Below are positions 7,628 to 16,003 of a stretch of DNA of 49,798 nucleotides, piece after piece. Made by a program: the position numbers and the translations under genes. The number at the start of each line of letters is the position of its first letter. Position 1 is the first letter of the stretch. Below the pieces are notes generated by a model. That model saw only the letters and a list, made by a program, of their open reading frames with translations, did no database searches and was not told the DNA's origin. Where the stretch lies: contig JAQUPC010000001.1 of assembly GCA_028716765.1 (NCBI GenBank), positions 1 to 49,798 on the forward strand, given 5' to 3'. The stretch is from Alphaproteobacteria bacterium. GTDB taxonomy: Bacteria; Pseudomonadota; Alphaproteobacteria; UBA9219.

Positions 7628-8188
7628 ATGTCCAATATTCATTCTCCGCAGACACGGTGGGCGCTTGGTAAGTTTCGTAAGGCCAAACGCATTGTGTGTC
7701 ATGGCGCCAGTTTAGGGGTGGACAAAAATTTCCCAAAAAGCTCTGCGCAAGTTGAGACTTTGGTGTCACCGCGAGCGGTGTCACCAAAATCTGGCGAGCT
7801 AAAGCTCAAATCGGTCGGGCGCACGGTGTCACCAAAAAACCAGAAGCGAAAGAATCCTTTGACCGTCCGACTGTCCGACACGGAACGCGACATCATCAAG
7901 ACCAAGGCTGCAACTATGGGAGTCAGGTTGAACGCCTACATCAGGGCGGCAGCCCTAGGTTCTGATTATACGCCGCCCCGTGATCCGGAACTTTTAGCCT
8001 TGCTGCGCCTAACCCTGCGGGAGCTTTTGCATGAGGGCAACAACCTCAACCAGCTCGCCAAGGAAAAGAACAGCGGCAAAATCGCGCCAAGCCAGATCAT
8101 TGTCCGGCTCGACGCTATCCGCGGGCCCCTTGTCAGGACGTTGCGTACCGTAAGAACCGCCCTGGCCCGGAGAATGCCGCAACCGTGA
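7628..8188 (+). CDS. mobC: MobC-like mobilization protein
   Basis: The C-terminal 120 residues (LTVRLSDTERDIIKTKAATM, RLNAYIRAAALG, LRELLHEGNNLNQLAK) match the ribbon-helix-helix MobC family. These proteins help the relaxase open the transfer origin. GGAGGGG at 7618-7624 favours the ATG at 7628. However, the first 65 residues are unlike MobC and overlap three GGTGTCACC sites. A shorter start at GTG 7826 would give a typical MobC size and leave the upstream part as a possible oriT. The end overlaps the relaxase start (GTGA), so the two are translationally coupled. Confidence 0.75.
   Translation: MSNIHSPQTRWALGKFRKAKRIVCHGASLGVDKNFPKSSAQVETLVSPRAVSPKSGELKLKSVGRTVSPKNQKRKNPLTVRLSDTERDIIKTKAATMGVRLNAYIRAAALGSDYTPPRDPELLALLRLTLRELLHEGNNLNQLAKEKNSGKIAPSQIIVRLDAIRGPLVRTLRTVRTALARRMPQP
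7762..7833. repeat. Three GGTGTCACC sites, candidate relaxosome or oriT region
   Basis: GGTGTCACC, itself a short inverted repeat (GGTG-T-CACC), occurs at 7762-7770, 7777-7785 and 7825-7833. The first two are 15 bases apart. They lie at the 5' end of the mobC frame, directly upstream of the conserved MobC domain. MobC proteins commonly bind near oriT, so this is a reasonable binding-site cluster. A nick site was not identified. Confidence 0.35.
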
Positions 8189-8973
8189 TAATCAAGAGCC
8201 ATATCCGGGGCGGCTACCGCGCCGCGGCTGATTATCTGAAGGCTTTCGGCAAGAACGAAAAGATACGCACTGTCGAAATCAGCGACATGGACGCCAAGAA
8301 CCTCGATGAGGCGTTTCATAAAATGTGGGAGGTGGCCAGCAATTCGAAGGTTAAGAAACCTTTGCACCATATCAGCATCAACCCCTTTTGGGATGAACGC
8401 CTGACGAAAGCTCAGGTGCTGAAGATCGTCGAAAGGTGCGAGGAGAAATACGGCTACAAGCATGGCGATCATCAGCGCGTCATCGTCGAACATATCAAGG
8501 ACGGGCGGCAGCATTTCCACGTCATATGGAACCGAGTCAGCATGGCCACGGGCCGTGCCGTTTGGCCGGGCCATCACTGGAACAAGTCCAAACAGGCCGC
8601 GCGGGAGATGGAGGCGGAGCTTGGCCTCAAACGGCCCGTACCGAGACGCTATAAACGGATGCAAGCTCGTCTTGCCGTTCACACAAGCGGGACATCAGAT
8701 CACCTTCGCCGCACGAGGGGGTCAAAGAGAGCCGGTCGCACGGACGGAGTGGCCAAGATCGGAGCCGTGCGGCGCGCCGTTGCGCGAAAGGCAACGGCCC
8801 GGACAGAGAAATCCTTTGTTCCCGTCATGCCGATGCCCAGCACCAAGAAATGGCCTGCAGCTGCCGTGCTGGATTGGGAAGTCTGGGGCCATAAGAACCC
8901 GGCCAGGTTTTTTGCCCTGTGGCCGGAGCTTGCGCCTGACGGATTTACGCCCTTTAGCGGACTCCAACGCTAG
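8185..8973 (+). CDS. Relaxase / mobilization nuclease (MobA/VirD2 type)
   Basis: This is a 262-residue protein containing only the relaxase domain. It starts IIKSHIRGGYRAAADYL, where the catalytic Tyr is expected. It then has HHISINPFWDERLTKAQ and HFHVIWNRVS, the His motif that holds the metal ion. It would nick one strand at oriT and lead the DNA into the recipient. It lacks the long C-terminal helicase or primase part of large relaxases. The basic tail follows PRRYKRMQAR. It starts at a GTG overlapping the mobC stop, so it is translated from the same message. Confidence 0.8.
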   Translation: MIIKSHIRGGYRAAADYLKAFGKNEKIRTVEISDMDAKNLDEAFHKMWEVASNSKVKKPLHHISINPFWDERLTKAQVLKIVERCEEKYGYKHGDHQRVIVEHIKDGRQHFHVIWNRVSMATGRAVWPGHHWNKSKQAAREMEAELGLKRPVPRRYKRMQARLAVHTSGTSDHLRRTRGSKRAGRTDGVAKIGAVRRAVARKATARTEKSFVPVMPMPSTKKWPAAAVLDWEVWGHKNPARFFALWPELAPDGFTPFSGLQR

Positions 8974-9006
8974 GCGCGCAAACTGAAAATCGACATCACA
9001 AAATTA

Positions 9007-9058
9007 CAGGCCGTGAGGCTGGAAGTGCCGCGTCAACATGTTGCGACGCGGTTTTTTT
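9007..9058 (+). promoter_or_regulatory. Two-hairpin leader with T-run, copy A
   Basis: A small hairpin (GGCC-GTGA-GGCT, 9009-9020) is followed by a strong one: CCGCGTC at 9028-9034 pairs with GACGCGG at 9045-9051. Seven Ts then run from 9052 to 9058. Only 20 bases separate the T-run from the ATG at 9079, so no promoter fits between. The same arrangement occurs at 11,255-11,307. It looks like a terminator placed inside a leader. Confidence 0.6.
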
Positions 9059-9078
9059 ATGACCTATGGAGGAGAGAT

Positions 9079-9291
9079 ATGGATGATCAACTTTCTGCTT
9101 ATATTAGTGGCGTTTGGCATGGTGGTCTTGGCATTACGCTGATTATCTTCGGTCTGATCGGCTGGCCTTCCACCCGGTTTATTCTTGGCCAGATCATCAG
9201 TCCCTTTGCGCGGCGCTGGCCGAGAAAGCCCGTCGGTTCGAGATTTTGGGATAAATACAACGTCTCAAAACGCACGCGGGTCGAGCCATGA
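9079..9291 (+). CDS. Small membrane protein
   Basis: This is a 70-residue protein with one membrane segment (GLGITLIIFGLIGWPSTRFI) and a basic tail. GGAGGAGAG just before the ATG at 9079 decides the start; the frame is open further upstream into the leader hairpin. It overlaps the next gene (pilus-like fibre protein) by 4 bases, so it may help assemble or anchor that protein. No family is recognised. Confidence 0.55.
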   Translation: MDDQLSAYISGVWHGGLGITLIIFGLIGWPSTRFILGQIISPFARRWPRKPVGSRFWDKYNVSKRTRVEP

Positions 9292-11213
9292 ACCGCGTTC
9301 TGTTCGCCCACTATCGGCCCGATGATCGACGCGGGTTTGCGGTCGGGGCCATCCTTTATATGCTTGCGCTGGTCGGCATTGTCGGCGGCATCCTGTTTTC
9401 CAACAACATGCAGGTGTTGAAAGGCAACGTCTCGATTCAGAACAGCCTGACGATACGTTCCGATCTGCAATCCGCATCCAGCACGTTGTCCGCCGAAGCG
9501 CTTTTAGGGGCGGACGGCCAAACATTATGTCCGCCTCGTTCCGTACATGCGTTGAACGACAATAATTGCGATGCCGCGCCCGTCGCCCTTGTCCAGTTTG
9601 CCGATGTAACCGGCAACAGGTTGCCCGGGAATTATGCCGATGCCGCGTCATCGGGTTCCCCGGCCGAGGTTGGCGTGTTTGCGGCGGGTGCAGGGCTCAA
9701 GATACTCGACCCCTATGGCCGTTTCTACATTTACTGTCGCTGGGAAAATCCGCGCAGCAGCCCTGCAGCGCCTGCCTTTGTTCTTTTATCGGCGGGGCAA
9801 GACGGCGTCCTGCAAACAAAGTGCGGCGATAGCGCCGCTCAGGGGGATGATGCCTTTACCTTCTTAACGGTCGGCGAATTGATCAATCGATCTTCGCTCT
9901 GGCAGGCGGATACCCCCAATAGCGTCAGTTACGGCGCGACGGGTTCGAAAGTCACCATTGACGACAACGGCAATGTGACGACACCCGGAACCGTCACGGC
10001 CAACGCGGGGGATTTTCTGTCCCTCCACGTCACCGGCGCGAGCCAGCAGGACGGAGCTGCGAGTTTTGGCAGTACGTTGACGGCGAACGGATTCGCCTAT
10101 TTTGGTAATGGGGCGACGATTAACGGCACCACGGAGATCAATGGAGACATCCTGTCGACCGGACTACTCGGTTTTTATACGGCGAGCGAAGATATAGGCG
10201 GAAGCACGGGCATCGTCGGCAATCCGAACGGATGGACGCGCATCGATCCGAATGGCCAACGGTTCATTATAACGCCGAGCGCGGAACAGGTAAGCGCAGG
10301 CGCGAACCTCTTTGATATAGAGGACACGGACTGGAATCATAGAATAGAGTTAAAAGCCGACGGTGACGCATCGTTCATGGGCTACGTCGGCATCGGAACG
10401 GACGAGCCAACGCAAAGTTTGTCCGTCTTCGGGGGCCTTAACGTCGATTTTTACGGATATGCCTCGGCTTACAGAAACGAGGGAAACGATTACGCCAATT
10501 TGTTCTTGGGCGGCTCCATCGCCGACAACGGCGACGGCACCTATACGGTTCAGACCGATGAAGTGACCAATTATTTCGCGGCCATACGCATGGATAATAC
10601 GGGAGGAGACGTAGGGGCCATCAATTTCTACACGGGAGGAGACACAGGGGGAACGTCTTATTCGCTTACGAATGCCCAACTGGCGTCTTACGCTCGCATG
10701 TCGATAGTGAACGGCAACGTCGGCATCGGAACGACAAGCCCGTCTTATTTGACTGAGATTGAAACCAATAACGGCGCTGCTGTCGTCAACAATATACTCA
10801 AGCTTGTTACGCTCAACGAACCCACAACGGCAGGGTCGGTAACGCGGCTGACCCTTGCAAATACATCTGATCCGGATAATGACGCCAACGGGGGAAAGAT
10901 TTTTATCGATGGTATTCGTACATCCACAAATATGGACTTTGCTATTTCCCTGAATAATCAGGACAGCGCAGCCCCTGTAGAAAGATTCCGCATTAGTGGA
11001 GGAGGCAACGTCGGCATCGGCACAACCTCGCCCGTCAGTACGCTCGACGTGAACGGTTATGTGCGTCTTAGAAAATACGGTTCGTCTCCGGCATCCTGCA
11101 ACGCGGGCAAGGACGGCAGCATAGCTCTCACGAGCCAGTCCACCCTTTGCGTATGCAGAAACGGCACCGGTTGGGTGAAGGCTATCGACGGGTTGACCGG
11201 CTGCGCCTGGTAA
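9288..11213 (+). CDS. PilV-like pilus fibre or tip adhesin with tail-fibre repeats
   Basis: This is a 641-residue protein. After a charged 15-residue leader comes a hydrophobic stretch (GFAVGAILYMLALVGIVGGI), as in type IV pilins or pseudopilins. A long beta-rich part follows with GNVGIGTTSP-type repeats (near residues 366, 477 and 574). It ends in a Cys-rich cap (CNAGKDGSIALTSQ, CVCRNGTGWVK). The plan resembles PilV tip adhesins of I-type conjugative pili joined to phage tail-fibre repeats. It probably contacts recipient cells. It overlaps the small membrane protein in front by 4 bases. Confidence 0.6.
   Translation: MNRVLFAHYRPDDRRGFAVGAILYMLALVGIVGGILFSNNMQVLKGNVSIQNSLTIRSDLQSASSTLSAEALLGADGQTLCPPRSVHALNDNNCDAAPVALVQFADVTGNRLPGNYADAASSGSPAEVGVFAAGAGLKILDPYGRFYIYCRWENPRSSPAAPAFVLLSAGQDGVLQTKCGDSAAQGDDAFTFLTVGELINRSSLWQADTPNSVSYGATGSKVTIDDNGNVTTPGTVTANAGDFLSLHVTGASQQDGAASFGSTLTANGFAYFGNGATINGTTEINGDILSTGLLGFYTASEDIGGSTGIVGNPNGWTRIDPNGQRFIITPSAEQVSAGANLFDIEDTDWNHRIELKADGDASFMGYVGIGTDEPTQSLSVFGGLNVDFYGYASAYRNEGNDYANLFLGGSIADNGDGTYTVQTDEVTNYFAAIRMDNTGGDVGAINFYTGGDTGGTSYSLTNAQLASYARMSIVNGNVGIGTTSPSYLTEIETNNGAAVVNNILKLVTLNEPTTAGSVTRLTLANTSDPDNDANGGKIFIDGIRTSTNMDFAISLNNQDSAAPVERFRISGGGNVGIGTTSPVSTLDVNGYVRLRKYGSSPASCNAGKDGSIALTSQSTLCVCRNGTGWVKAIDGLTGCAW
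10383..11030 (+). repeat. Three near-identical DNA repeats in the fibre gene
   Basis: ACGTCGGCATCGG followed by AACG or CACA occurs at about 10,384, 10,717 and 11,008. Each copy encodes VGIGT. The repeats are 333 and 291 bases apart, both multiples of three. Conserved protein repeats explain them, but they could also allow recombination that swaps the fibre's C-terminal parts. Confidence 0.5.
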
Positions 11214-11254
11214 TCGGCGCAAAAGAGTATCCCGGAAATAGAAATCCAGAAATT

Positions 11255-11307
11255 ACAGGCCTTGAGGCCAGTAATACCGCGTTTGCATAAGGCAGCGCGG
11301 TTTTTTT
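11255..11307 (+). promoter_or_regulatory. Two-hairpin leader with T-run, copy B
   Basis: A small hairpin (GGCC-TTGA-GGCC, 11,258-11,269) precedes a longer one: CCGCG 11,277-11,281 pairs with CGCGG 11,296-11,300, with an inner TGC/GCA. Seven Ts follow (11,301-11,307). The next start codon is 25 bases away. It shares AAATTACAGGCC and TGAGGC with copy A at 9007, so the two have a common origin. Confidence 0.6.
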
Positions 11308-11332
11308 ATGTGCAACCAAATGGAGAAACACA

Positions 11333-11740
11333 ATGGCATCGCAAAGAAGCGTAAAACTCGGCGAGTTTATGATGGACGAAAAGGGCACCCTGCACGGCAC
11401 CATCTGCGGACTTGGCATCGGATCGACCGACGTCATTTCCGAAGAAGCAACCAGTCATGACGGAAGGCCTTATCTGAAGCTGATCGCCGATCCGCTCCGC
11501 ACGTCCTATGAAGTCGGCGCGGCGTTCCCGAAAGTGAAAGACGGCATGGAATACTATTCCGCCCACCTGGAATCGCCTTTGTTCGCAGCGCCGCTCAGCG
11601 TCGCCCTTTTTCCGAGCCGGGGCAACGAGGGCGTGTTCAATCTTGTCTGGAACAGGCCGGAGACGCCCAGGCCCGCCGTTGAGGCGGACGCCAACGCCGG
11701 ACAGGCTCAGGGCCATCGGCGCAAAGGCGTGACGCCGTAA
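11333..11740 (+). CDS. DUF736-family protein
   Basis: This is a 135-residue protein. The run LGEFMMDEKGTLHGTICGLG...YLKLIADPLRTSYEVGAAFP, then LFPSRGNEGVFNLVWNRP, matches DUF736. This small family is nearly always found in plasmids and integrative elements of Proteobacteria, near conjugation genes. Its biochemical role is not known. A short Ala/Gln-rich tail ends the protein. ATGGAGAAACACA precedes the ATG. The terminator-like copy B leader lies directly in front and another strong hairpin directly behind. Confidence 0.75.
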   Translation: MASQRSVKLGEFMMDEKGTLHGTICGLGIGSTDVISEEATSHDGRPYLKLIADPLRTSYEVGAAFPKVKDGMEYYSAHLESPLFAAPLSVALFPSRGNEGVFNLVWNRPETPRPAVEADANAGQAQGHRRKGVTP

Positions 11741-11763
11741 ATCCCGACGCAGGAAGTCGCAAC

Positions 11764-11796
11764 AAACCCTGCAAGGTCAACGCCTTGCGGGGTTTT
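11764..11796 (+). terminator. Very strong hairpin just before a start codon
   Basis: AAACCCTGCAAGG (11,764-11,776) pairs with CCTTGCGGGGTTT (11,783-11,795), 13 pairs with one G-T, around a 6-base loop. It is followed by TCTTT. The ATG of the ArdC-like gene is 18 bases further on. As the terminator of the DUF736 gene it would leave no room for a promoter of the next gene. Confidence 0.65.
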
Positions 11797-11814
11797 CTTT
11801 AACGGAGACTTTTC

Positions 11815-13035
11815 ATGAGCGAAGATAACAAACTCAGCGTCTTTGACCGCGTAACCCAGAAAATCATTGCCGACCTGGAGCAGGGCGTTCGTCCCTGGCA
11901 GAAGCCCTGGAGCGGCGATCATGCGGCAGGCCGCATTATTCGGCCCCGCCGCCATAACGGAGAGCCGTATAACGGCGTGAATGTCCTTCTCTTGTGGGAT
12001 GCCTCTCTTAACAGGGGATTTGAAAACCCCACATGGATGACATTTAAGCAAGCCGACGAATACGGCGCGCATGTGCGCAAGGGCGAAAAATCGTCTTTCG
12101 TCGTCTATGCCAACAAAGTCACTAAAACCGAGACCGACAATAAGACCGGCGAGGATATTGAAAGACAAATCCCTTTCTTGCGTGGTTATCACGTCTTTAA
12201 TGTTGAACAGATTGAGGGTTTGCCGGAGAAGTTTTTGCTAAAGCCGGAAGTACCGATAGGCACATCCTCAGTAGGACGGTTGGAAAACGTCGATCACTTC
12301 ATCAAGAACACGGGCGCAATCATTCGGCATGGCGGTGACAGGGCGTATTATGCCGAAGGCAGCGATCACATTCAAATGCCTTTGATTGACGCCTTCAGGG
12401 ACGGCGAGAGCTATTATGCGACCCTCGCGCACGAAACAACCCATTGGACGAAGCACGAGAGCCGCCTTGCTCGCGACTTTGGCCGCGCCGTTTGGGGCGA
12501 TGAAGGCTATGCCAAGGAAGAGCTGGTTGCCGAAATCGGTTCGGCCTTCCTCTGCGCCGATCTTGGCATAACGCCGGAAGTGCGGGAAGACCATGCCGCT
12601 TACATCGAAACCTGGTTGAAAGCCTTAAAGAACGACCGAAAACTTATCTTTACGGCGGCAGCCCACGCAACCCGAGCCGTTGAGCTCTTGAAATCTAAAC
12701 AGCCGGTTGTAGAGCCGGAAGCAAAGCCGGAAGATCACTCCATCCCCGGCTATCAAATACTCTATACCAGCCCTTCCATGCCTATCGGCCAGCATGAATG
12801 GCGGTTGCTTATCGAGCGCAATGGACGCGGCAAATGCACGCAGTATGAATTTCAGGATGAAAGTGGTTGTTTCTGGCACCGAAGCCAGGAATGGCCACGC
12901 TACGACATCAACGACACTTACCTTGGCTTACCGCGCGGGCTCGCCAAACTTTATCAACGCGAACAACCGGCGCTGATTAAACATGGTCTGTTCACGGCTC
13001 CGGCTCCAACCAAGCAAATTGGGTTTTCCTTTTGA
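11815..13035 (+). CDS. ardC: ArdC-like antirestriction protein with zincin domain
   Basis: This is a 406-residue protein. Residues 1-130 are the ArdC N-terminal ssDNA-binding domain (VTQKIIADLEQGVRPWQKPW, YNGVNVLLLW, ARK-type VRKGEKS). Residues 200-290 are the zinc peptidase-like domain with HETTHWT (HExxH near 206) and EELVAEIGSAFLC. Such proteins coat incoming single-stranded DNA and block host restriction during conjugation. The last 90 residues (YQILYTSPSMPIGQHEWRLL...) are an extra domain I do not recognise. CGGAGAC precedes the ATG. Confidence 0.8.
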   Translation: MSEDNKLSVFDRVTQKIIADLEQGVRPWQKPWSGDHAAGRIIRPRRHNGEPYNGVNVLLLWDASLNRGFENPTWMTFKQADEYGAHVRKGEKSSFVVYANKVTKTETDNKTGEDIERQIPFLRGYHVFNVEQIEGLPEKFLLKPEVPIGTSSVGRLENVDHFIKNTGAIIRHGGDRAYYAEGSDHIQMPLIDAFRDGESYYATLAHETTHWTKHESRLARDFGRAVWGDEGYAKEELVAEIGSAFLCADLGITPEVREDHAAYIETWLKALKNDRKLIFTAAAHATRAVELLKSKQPVVEPEAKPEDHSIPGYQILYTSPSMPIGQHEWRLLIERNGRGKCTQYEFQDESGCFWHRSQEWPRYDINDTYLGLPRGLAKLYQREQPALIKHGLFTAPAPTKQIGFSF

Positions 13036-13059
13036 TCACATCATGGCGGAGGCGTCATA

Positions 13060-13278
13060 ATGCAAGACGATCTTGAACGCATCAGCTTTGCCGAATGGCT
13101 TATTGAATTGAACGCCTGCGCTGCCAAGGCTGGTTACAAAGGCGACCAGCCGCTCGTGCAAATGACAGGGCAATTATGTTGGTATTCATTTTACGAAGAA
13201 GGGCTGACGCCCGCCGCAGTGCTTAAAATTGCTGCGACAACAGGGGCAGAATATGGCGCGGACTACGAGGAATTATAG
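13060..13278 (+). CDS. Small hypothetical protein
   Basis: This is a 72-residue acidic protein (MQDDLERISFAEWLIELNAC, then WYSFYEEGLTPAAVLK). It is probably helical with an HTH-like second half, but there is no firm family. GGAGG precedes the ATG and it lies 24 bases after the ArdC-like gene, likely in one transcript. A terminator-like hairpin follows at 13,348. Confidence 0.5.
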   Translation: MQDDLERISFAEWLIELNACAAKAGYKGDQPLVQMTGQLCWYSFYEEGLTPAAVLKIAATTGAEYGADYEEL

Positions 13279-13347
13279 GACGTAATTTTCACTGGTTCCT
13301 ATTCTTCGCTGTGCCTGCGCGCCGGTAACAAAGCGTACATCTACCCC

Positions 13348-13381
13348 AAACGCCCCTTTCTTCGGAACAGGGGCGTTTTTT
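13348..13381 (+). terminator. Terminator-like hairpin before the DotA gene
   Basis: AAACGCCCC (13,348-13,356) pairs with GGGGCGTTT (13,370-13,378) around TTC-TTCG-GAA, followed by a T-run to 13,381. It lies 42 bases before the next ATG. Its end (CGTTTTTTGATTC) matches the hairpin in front of the excisionase-like gene at 19,370. Confidence 0.65.
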
Positions 13382-13423
13382 GATTCCAGCCCGATCAACA
13401 ATCTGCATAGAGAAAGTTATCTC

Positions 13424-16003
13424 ATGACGGCATTTTTTCGCGCCGCGCATAAAAATTGGCTTGGCTCCTCGGTTCTGTTCGTCATTACGTTTTTCTTCTC
13501 ACTGTTCTTGGGTCGGGCACATGCGGCGGCGCAGGGATCAAGTCTGTTTGCCGTGCAGAATCCCGCTAACGATTGGGGGTTGGCCTGGATCAATTATCTG
13601 TTTTTCGGGGCGCCCATCAATGTCTTGAACGGGGCTATCAACACGGGCGTTTCCGGCGCTTGCGGCTGGCAAAGCGGACTGTCAAAAGCACTTGGCTTCT
13701 ACAGCAACGGCATTCTGGTGCTGGCGGGCGTACTTTTGCTTTACCATCTGGTGTCCATGGTCGCGGAAACGGCTCACACCGGGATGCCGATGGGCAAGCG
13801 CGCCAATCAGATATGGGCCCCCTTGCGCCTCGTGTTTGCCATAGGGCTTCTGGTGCCGGTCGGGATCAGCAGCCGCGGCGCTTGCGATATTACGGGGCTC
13901 AATACCGGCCAGTACATCGTCGTTCAGATGGCCAAGTGGGGGTCAGGTCTGGCCAGCAACATATGGACGACCTTCACGAACAATCTGTATAGCCAGCAAA
14001 CGGCAAACACCGTAACGGCATGTCCGAAAGAAACGACATCCGGCGCAACTTCGCCTTCCTGTGTTCATGTTTCGCCCATGGCGCAGACCTTTGCACTGGG
14101 CATGATCAGCGATTTAACGTGCATGTACCTCTACAATCATTATGTCGATATTTTAGACGGCACGGGTCAGTTCGACATCCACTATAATCCGCGAACACAT
14201 CTTATTGGTAAGGCAGGGGGAGCAAAAATCTGCGGGGGTTATGTTCCTGTCGATACCTCCAAACTCAAGACAAACACCTATGCCAGCGTCTATGCGGCCC
14301 AACAGGCCGTTGTCGATAAATACGTCAATGGCATTTTCAACGATTATGCCAGCACTTATGTGAATTATTTTTATAACGACAATTGTCATGCGGAGGTTCC
14401 GTCCAACGATACCGTTCTTCGGTTGGTTCAACAGTTCCAAAACGATTTGGATGATGCGACGCGAGATGTCGTGCAGGCTGTCGACAACGCGCAGGCTGTG
14501 CAAAATGACCGGAATAACGCAGCATATAAGGAAGGAGGGTGGCTGTCGGCAGGTGTCTGGATCAACTCCATATCCCGCCTTCAGGCCGAGCGTTCCGACA
14601 GCATCCAAAACGGGCTGCCTCAGCTTGTAGCCCCGACTTTGCCTCATGAGGTTCAGGCCAGAGACAATCCTTTGAACCTCACGGAGAATGTTAGGCCAAC
14701 GGTTGTGAACGCGAGCATCGATGACGTTGAGACGGCGACCCTTAAAAACCTGAATGCCTTTAACCAATGGCTGACTCCTGATAACGGCTCCAGTTCCTCG
14801 GCTCTTAATGCCGCCGCCACAGCCGGAAGCGCAGCCCCGACGGGATCGAGCATCGGCGCGTCCGTGTTCAACGCCATCCTGTCCCTTGTCGATAACATTG
14901 CTGGCTGGACGAATGTGTGGGACTCCTCAGGAGCCTTGGCGATCAAATTTGATAGATCGCGCAATCCGTTGGCCGAAGTTGCCGCCTTCGGGCAGAATGT
15001 CGTGGGAACAGGATCAAGCCTTATAGGATGGGGCGCTACGATTTACGCTGGCAGCGGCCTTGCCAAGCTTCTCAGCTTCATACCGGGCATCGGCTCAGTA
15101 TTAGGGGCAATAGGAGGTGCTTTTGCCGTTGCCGCTACGCTTATCATCGGCATCGGCGTCTTTTTGCTCGGCGCTGGCATTCTGCTGGCCTATTTCTTGC
15201 CCCTTGTACCGTTCACAAGGTTCTTTTTCGCATCCCTGACGTGGATCATTGGCGTGGCCGAGGCCGTCGTCGCAGCGCCGCTGCTGGCATTGGCGCACAT
15301 CAATCCTGAAGGGGACGGCTTACCGGGGGCACAGGCCAAACAAGGCTATTTTTTCATTATCAACATTTTCCTGCGTCCGGCGCTGATGATATTCGGGCTG
15401 ATTATCGGCATTTTGTTGTTCAATGTCGGTATCAGCTTCCTCAACGGGATGTTTTTGCTGGCAACGCAGGGAACGGGCATGACTCAACTGCCTGTGCTGT
15501 CCAAAATTATCTTCACTATCATGTATTGTGCTCTCGCCTACGTGCTCGGCAACAGTTGTTTCAAATCCATCGGCATGTTCCCTGAATTTGCACTCAGGTG
15601 GCTTGGCGGTTCAGGCCACATGGAGAAGATGGGCGATCATACGACCGTCCTGAAGGCCGTCGGGATGGCCGGAGCCTATATGGGCGGAAAAGAAGTTATG
15701 GTTCTATCAAAAGCTCCCGGAGATGCGCTGTCGGGAATTGGGACGCACCTGCAAAATCGACAAAACATCAACATGGCAGAAGCGAGACATCAACAAGTGT
15801 TGGATACTTTGAGCGGTGAGAAGAAGACCGATAAAAAAAGCACCCCCGATGACGGTGGAAATACAGGTGGCGGGGGTAATGCGAAGCAAATGCCGCCTTG
15901 CAATCCGAGTGTTCACGATAAGAACGGGCCCAGTTCGTCAGCTAAAGGACAAGGCGAAAGCCAACAACAAAGGCGAAACAATCGACGTTTACTGTGTTTC
16001 TGA
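13424..16003 (+). CDS. DotA/TraY-family type IV secretion membrane protein
   Basis: This is an 859-residue protein. A hydrophobic N-terminus (SSVLFVITFFFSLFLGRAHA) is followed by NDWGLAWINYLFFGAPIN and another membrane segment (YSNGILVLAGVLLLYHLVSM). A large periplasmic loop comes next, and several membrane segments lie between residues 530 and 720 (AVAATLIIGIGVFLLGAGIL). That is the plan of DotA/TraY, an inner-membrane component of I-type (Dot/Icm-like) type IV secretion. It would be part of the DNA-transfer channel; partner genes are not in the window. The C-terminal 60 residues are low-complexity Gly/Ser/Gln and may be rearranged. Confidence 0.8.
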   Translation: MTAFFRAAHKNWLGSSVLFVITFFFSLFLGRAHAAAQGSSLFAVQNPANDWGLAWINYLFFGAPINVLNGAINTGVSGACGWQSGLSKALGFYSNGILVLAGVLLLYHLVSMVAETAHTGMPMGKRANQIWAPLRLVFAIGLLVPVGISSRGACDITGLNTGQYIVVQMAKWGSGLASNIWTTFTNNLYSQQTANTVTACPKETTSGATSPSCVHVSPMAQTFALGMISDLTCMYLYNHYVDILDGTGQFDIHYNPRTHLIGKAGGAKICGGYVPVDTSKLKTNTYASVYAAQQAVVDKYVNGIFNDYASTYVNYFYNDNCHAEVPSNDTVLRLVQQFQNDLDDATRDVVQAVDNAQAVQNDRNNAAYKEGGWLSAGVWINSISRLQAERSDSIQNGLPQLVAPTLPHEVQARDNPLNLTENVRPTVVNASIDDVETATLKNLNAFNQWLTPDNGSSSSALNAAATAGSAAPTGSSIGASVFNAILSLVDNIAGWTNVWDSSGALAIKFDRSRNPLAEVAAFGQNVVGTGSSLIGWGATIYAGSGLAKLLSFIPGIGSVLGAIGGAFAVAATLIIGIGVFLLGAGILLAYFLPLVPFTRFFFASLTWIIGVAEAVVAAPLLALAHINPEGDGLPGAQAKQGYFFIINIFLRPALMIFGLIIGILLFNVGISFLNGMFLLATQGTGMTQLPVLSKIIFTIMYCALAYVLGNSCFKSIGMFPEFALRWLGGSGHMEKMGDHTTVLKAVGMAGAYMGGKEVMVLSKAPGDALSGIGTHLQNRQNINMAEARHQQVLDTLSGEKKTDKKSTPDDGGNTGGGGNAKQMPPCNPSVHDKNGPSSSAKGQGESQQQRRNNRRLLCF

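Noticed and set aside
7762..7833. Short repeats that might hint at a CRISPR array
   Set aside because: Only three 9-base copies with unequal spacing; far too short for CRISPR.
10350..11222. Minus-strand frame opposite the fibre gene
   Set aside because: Shadow of the fibre gene; no start signals.
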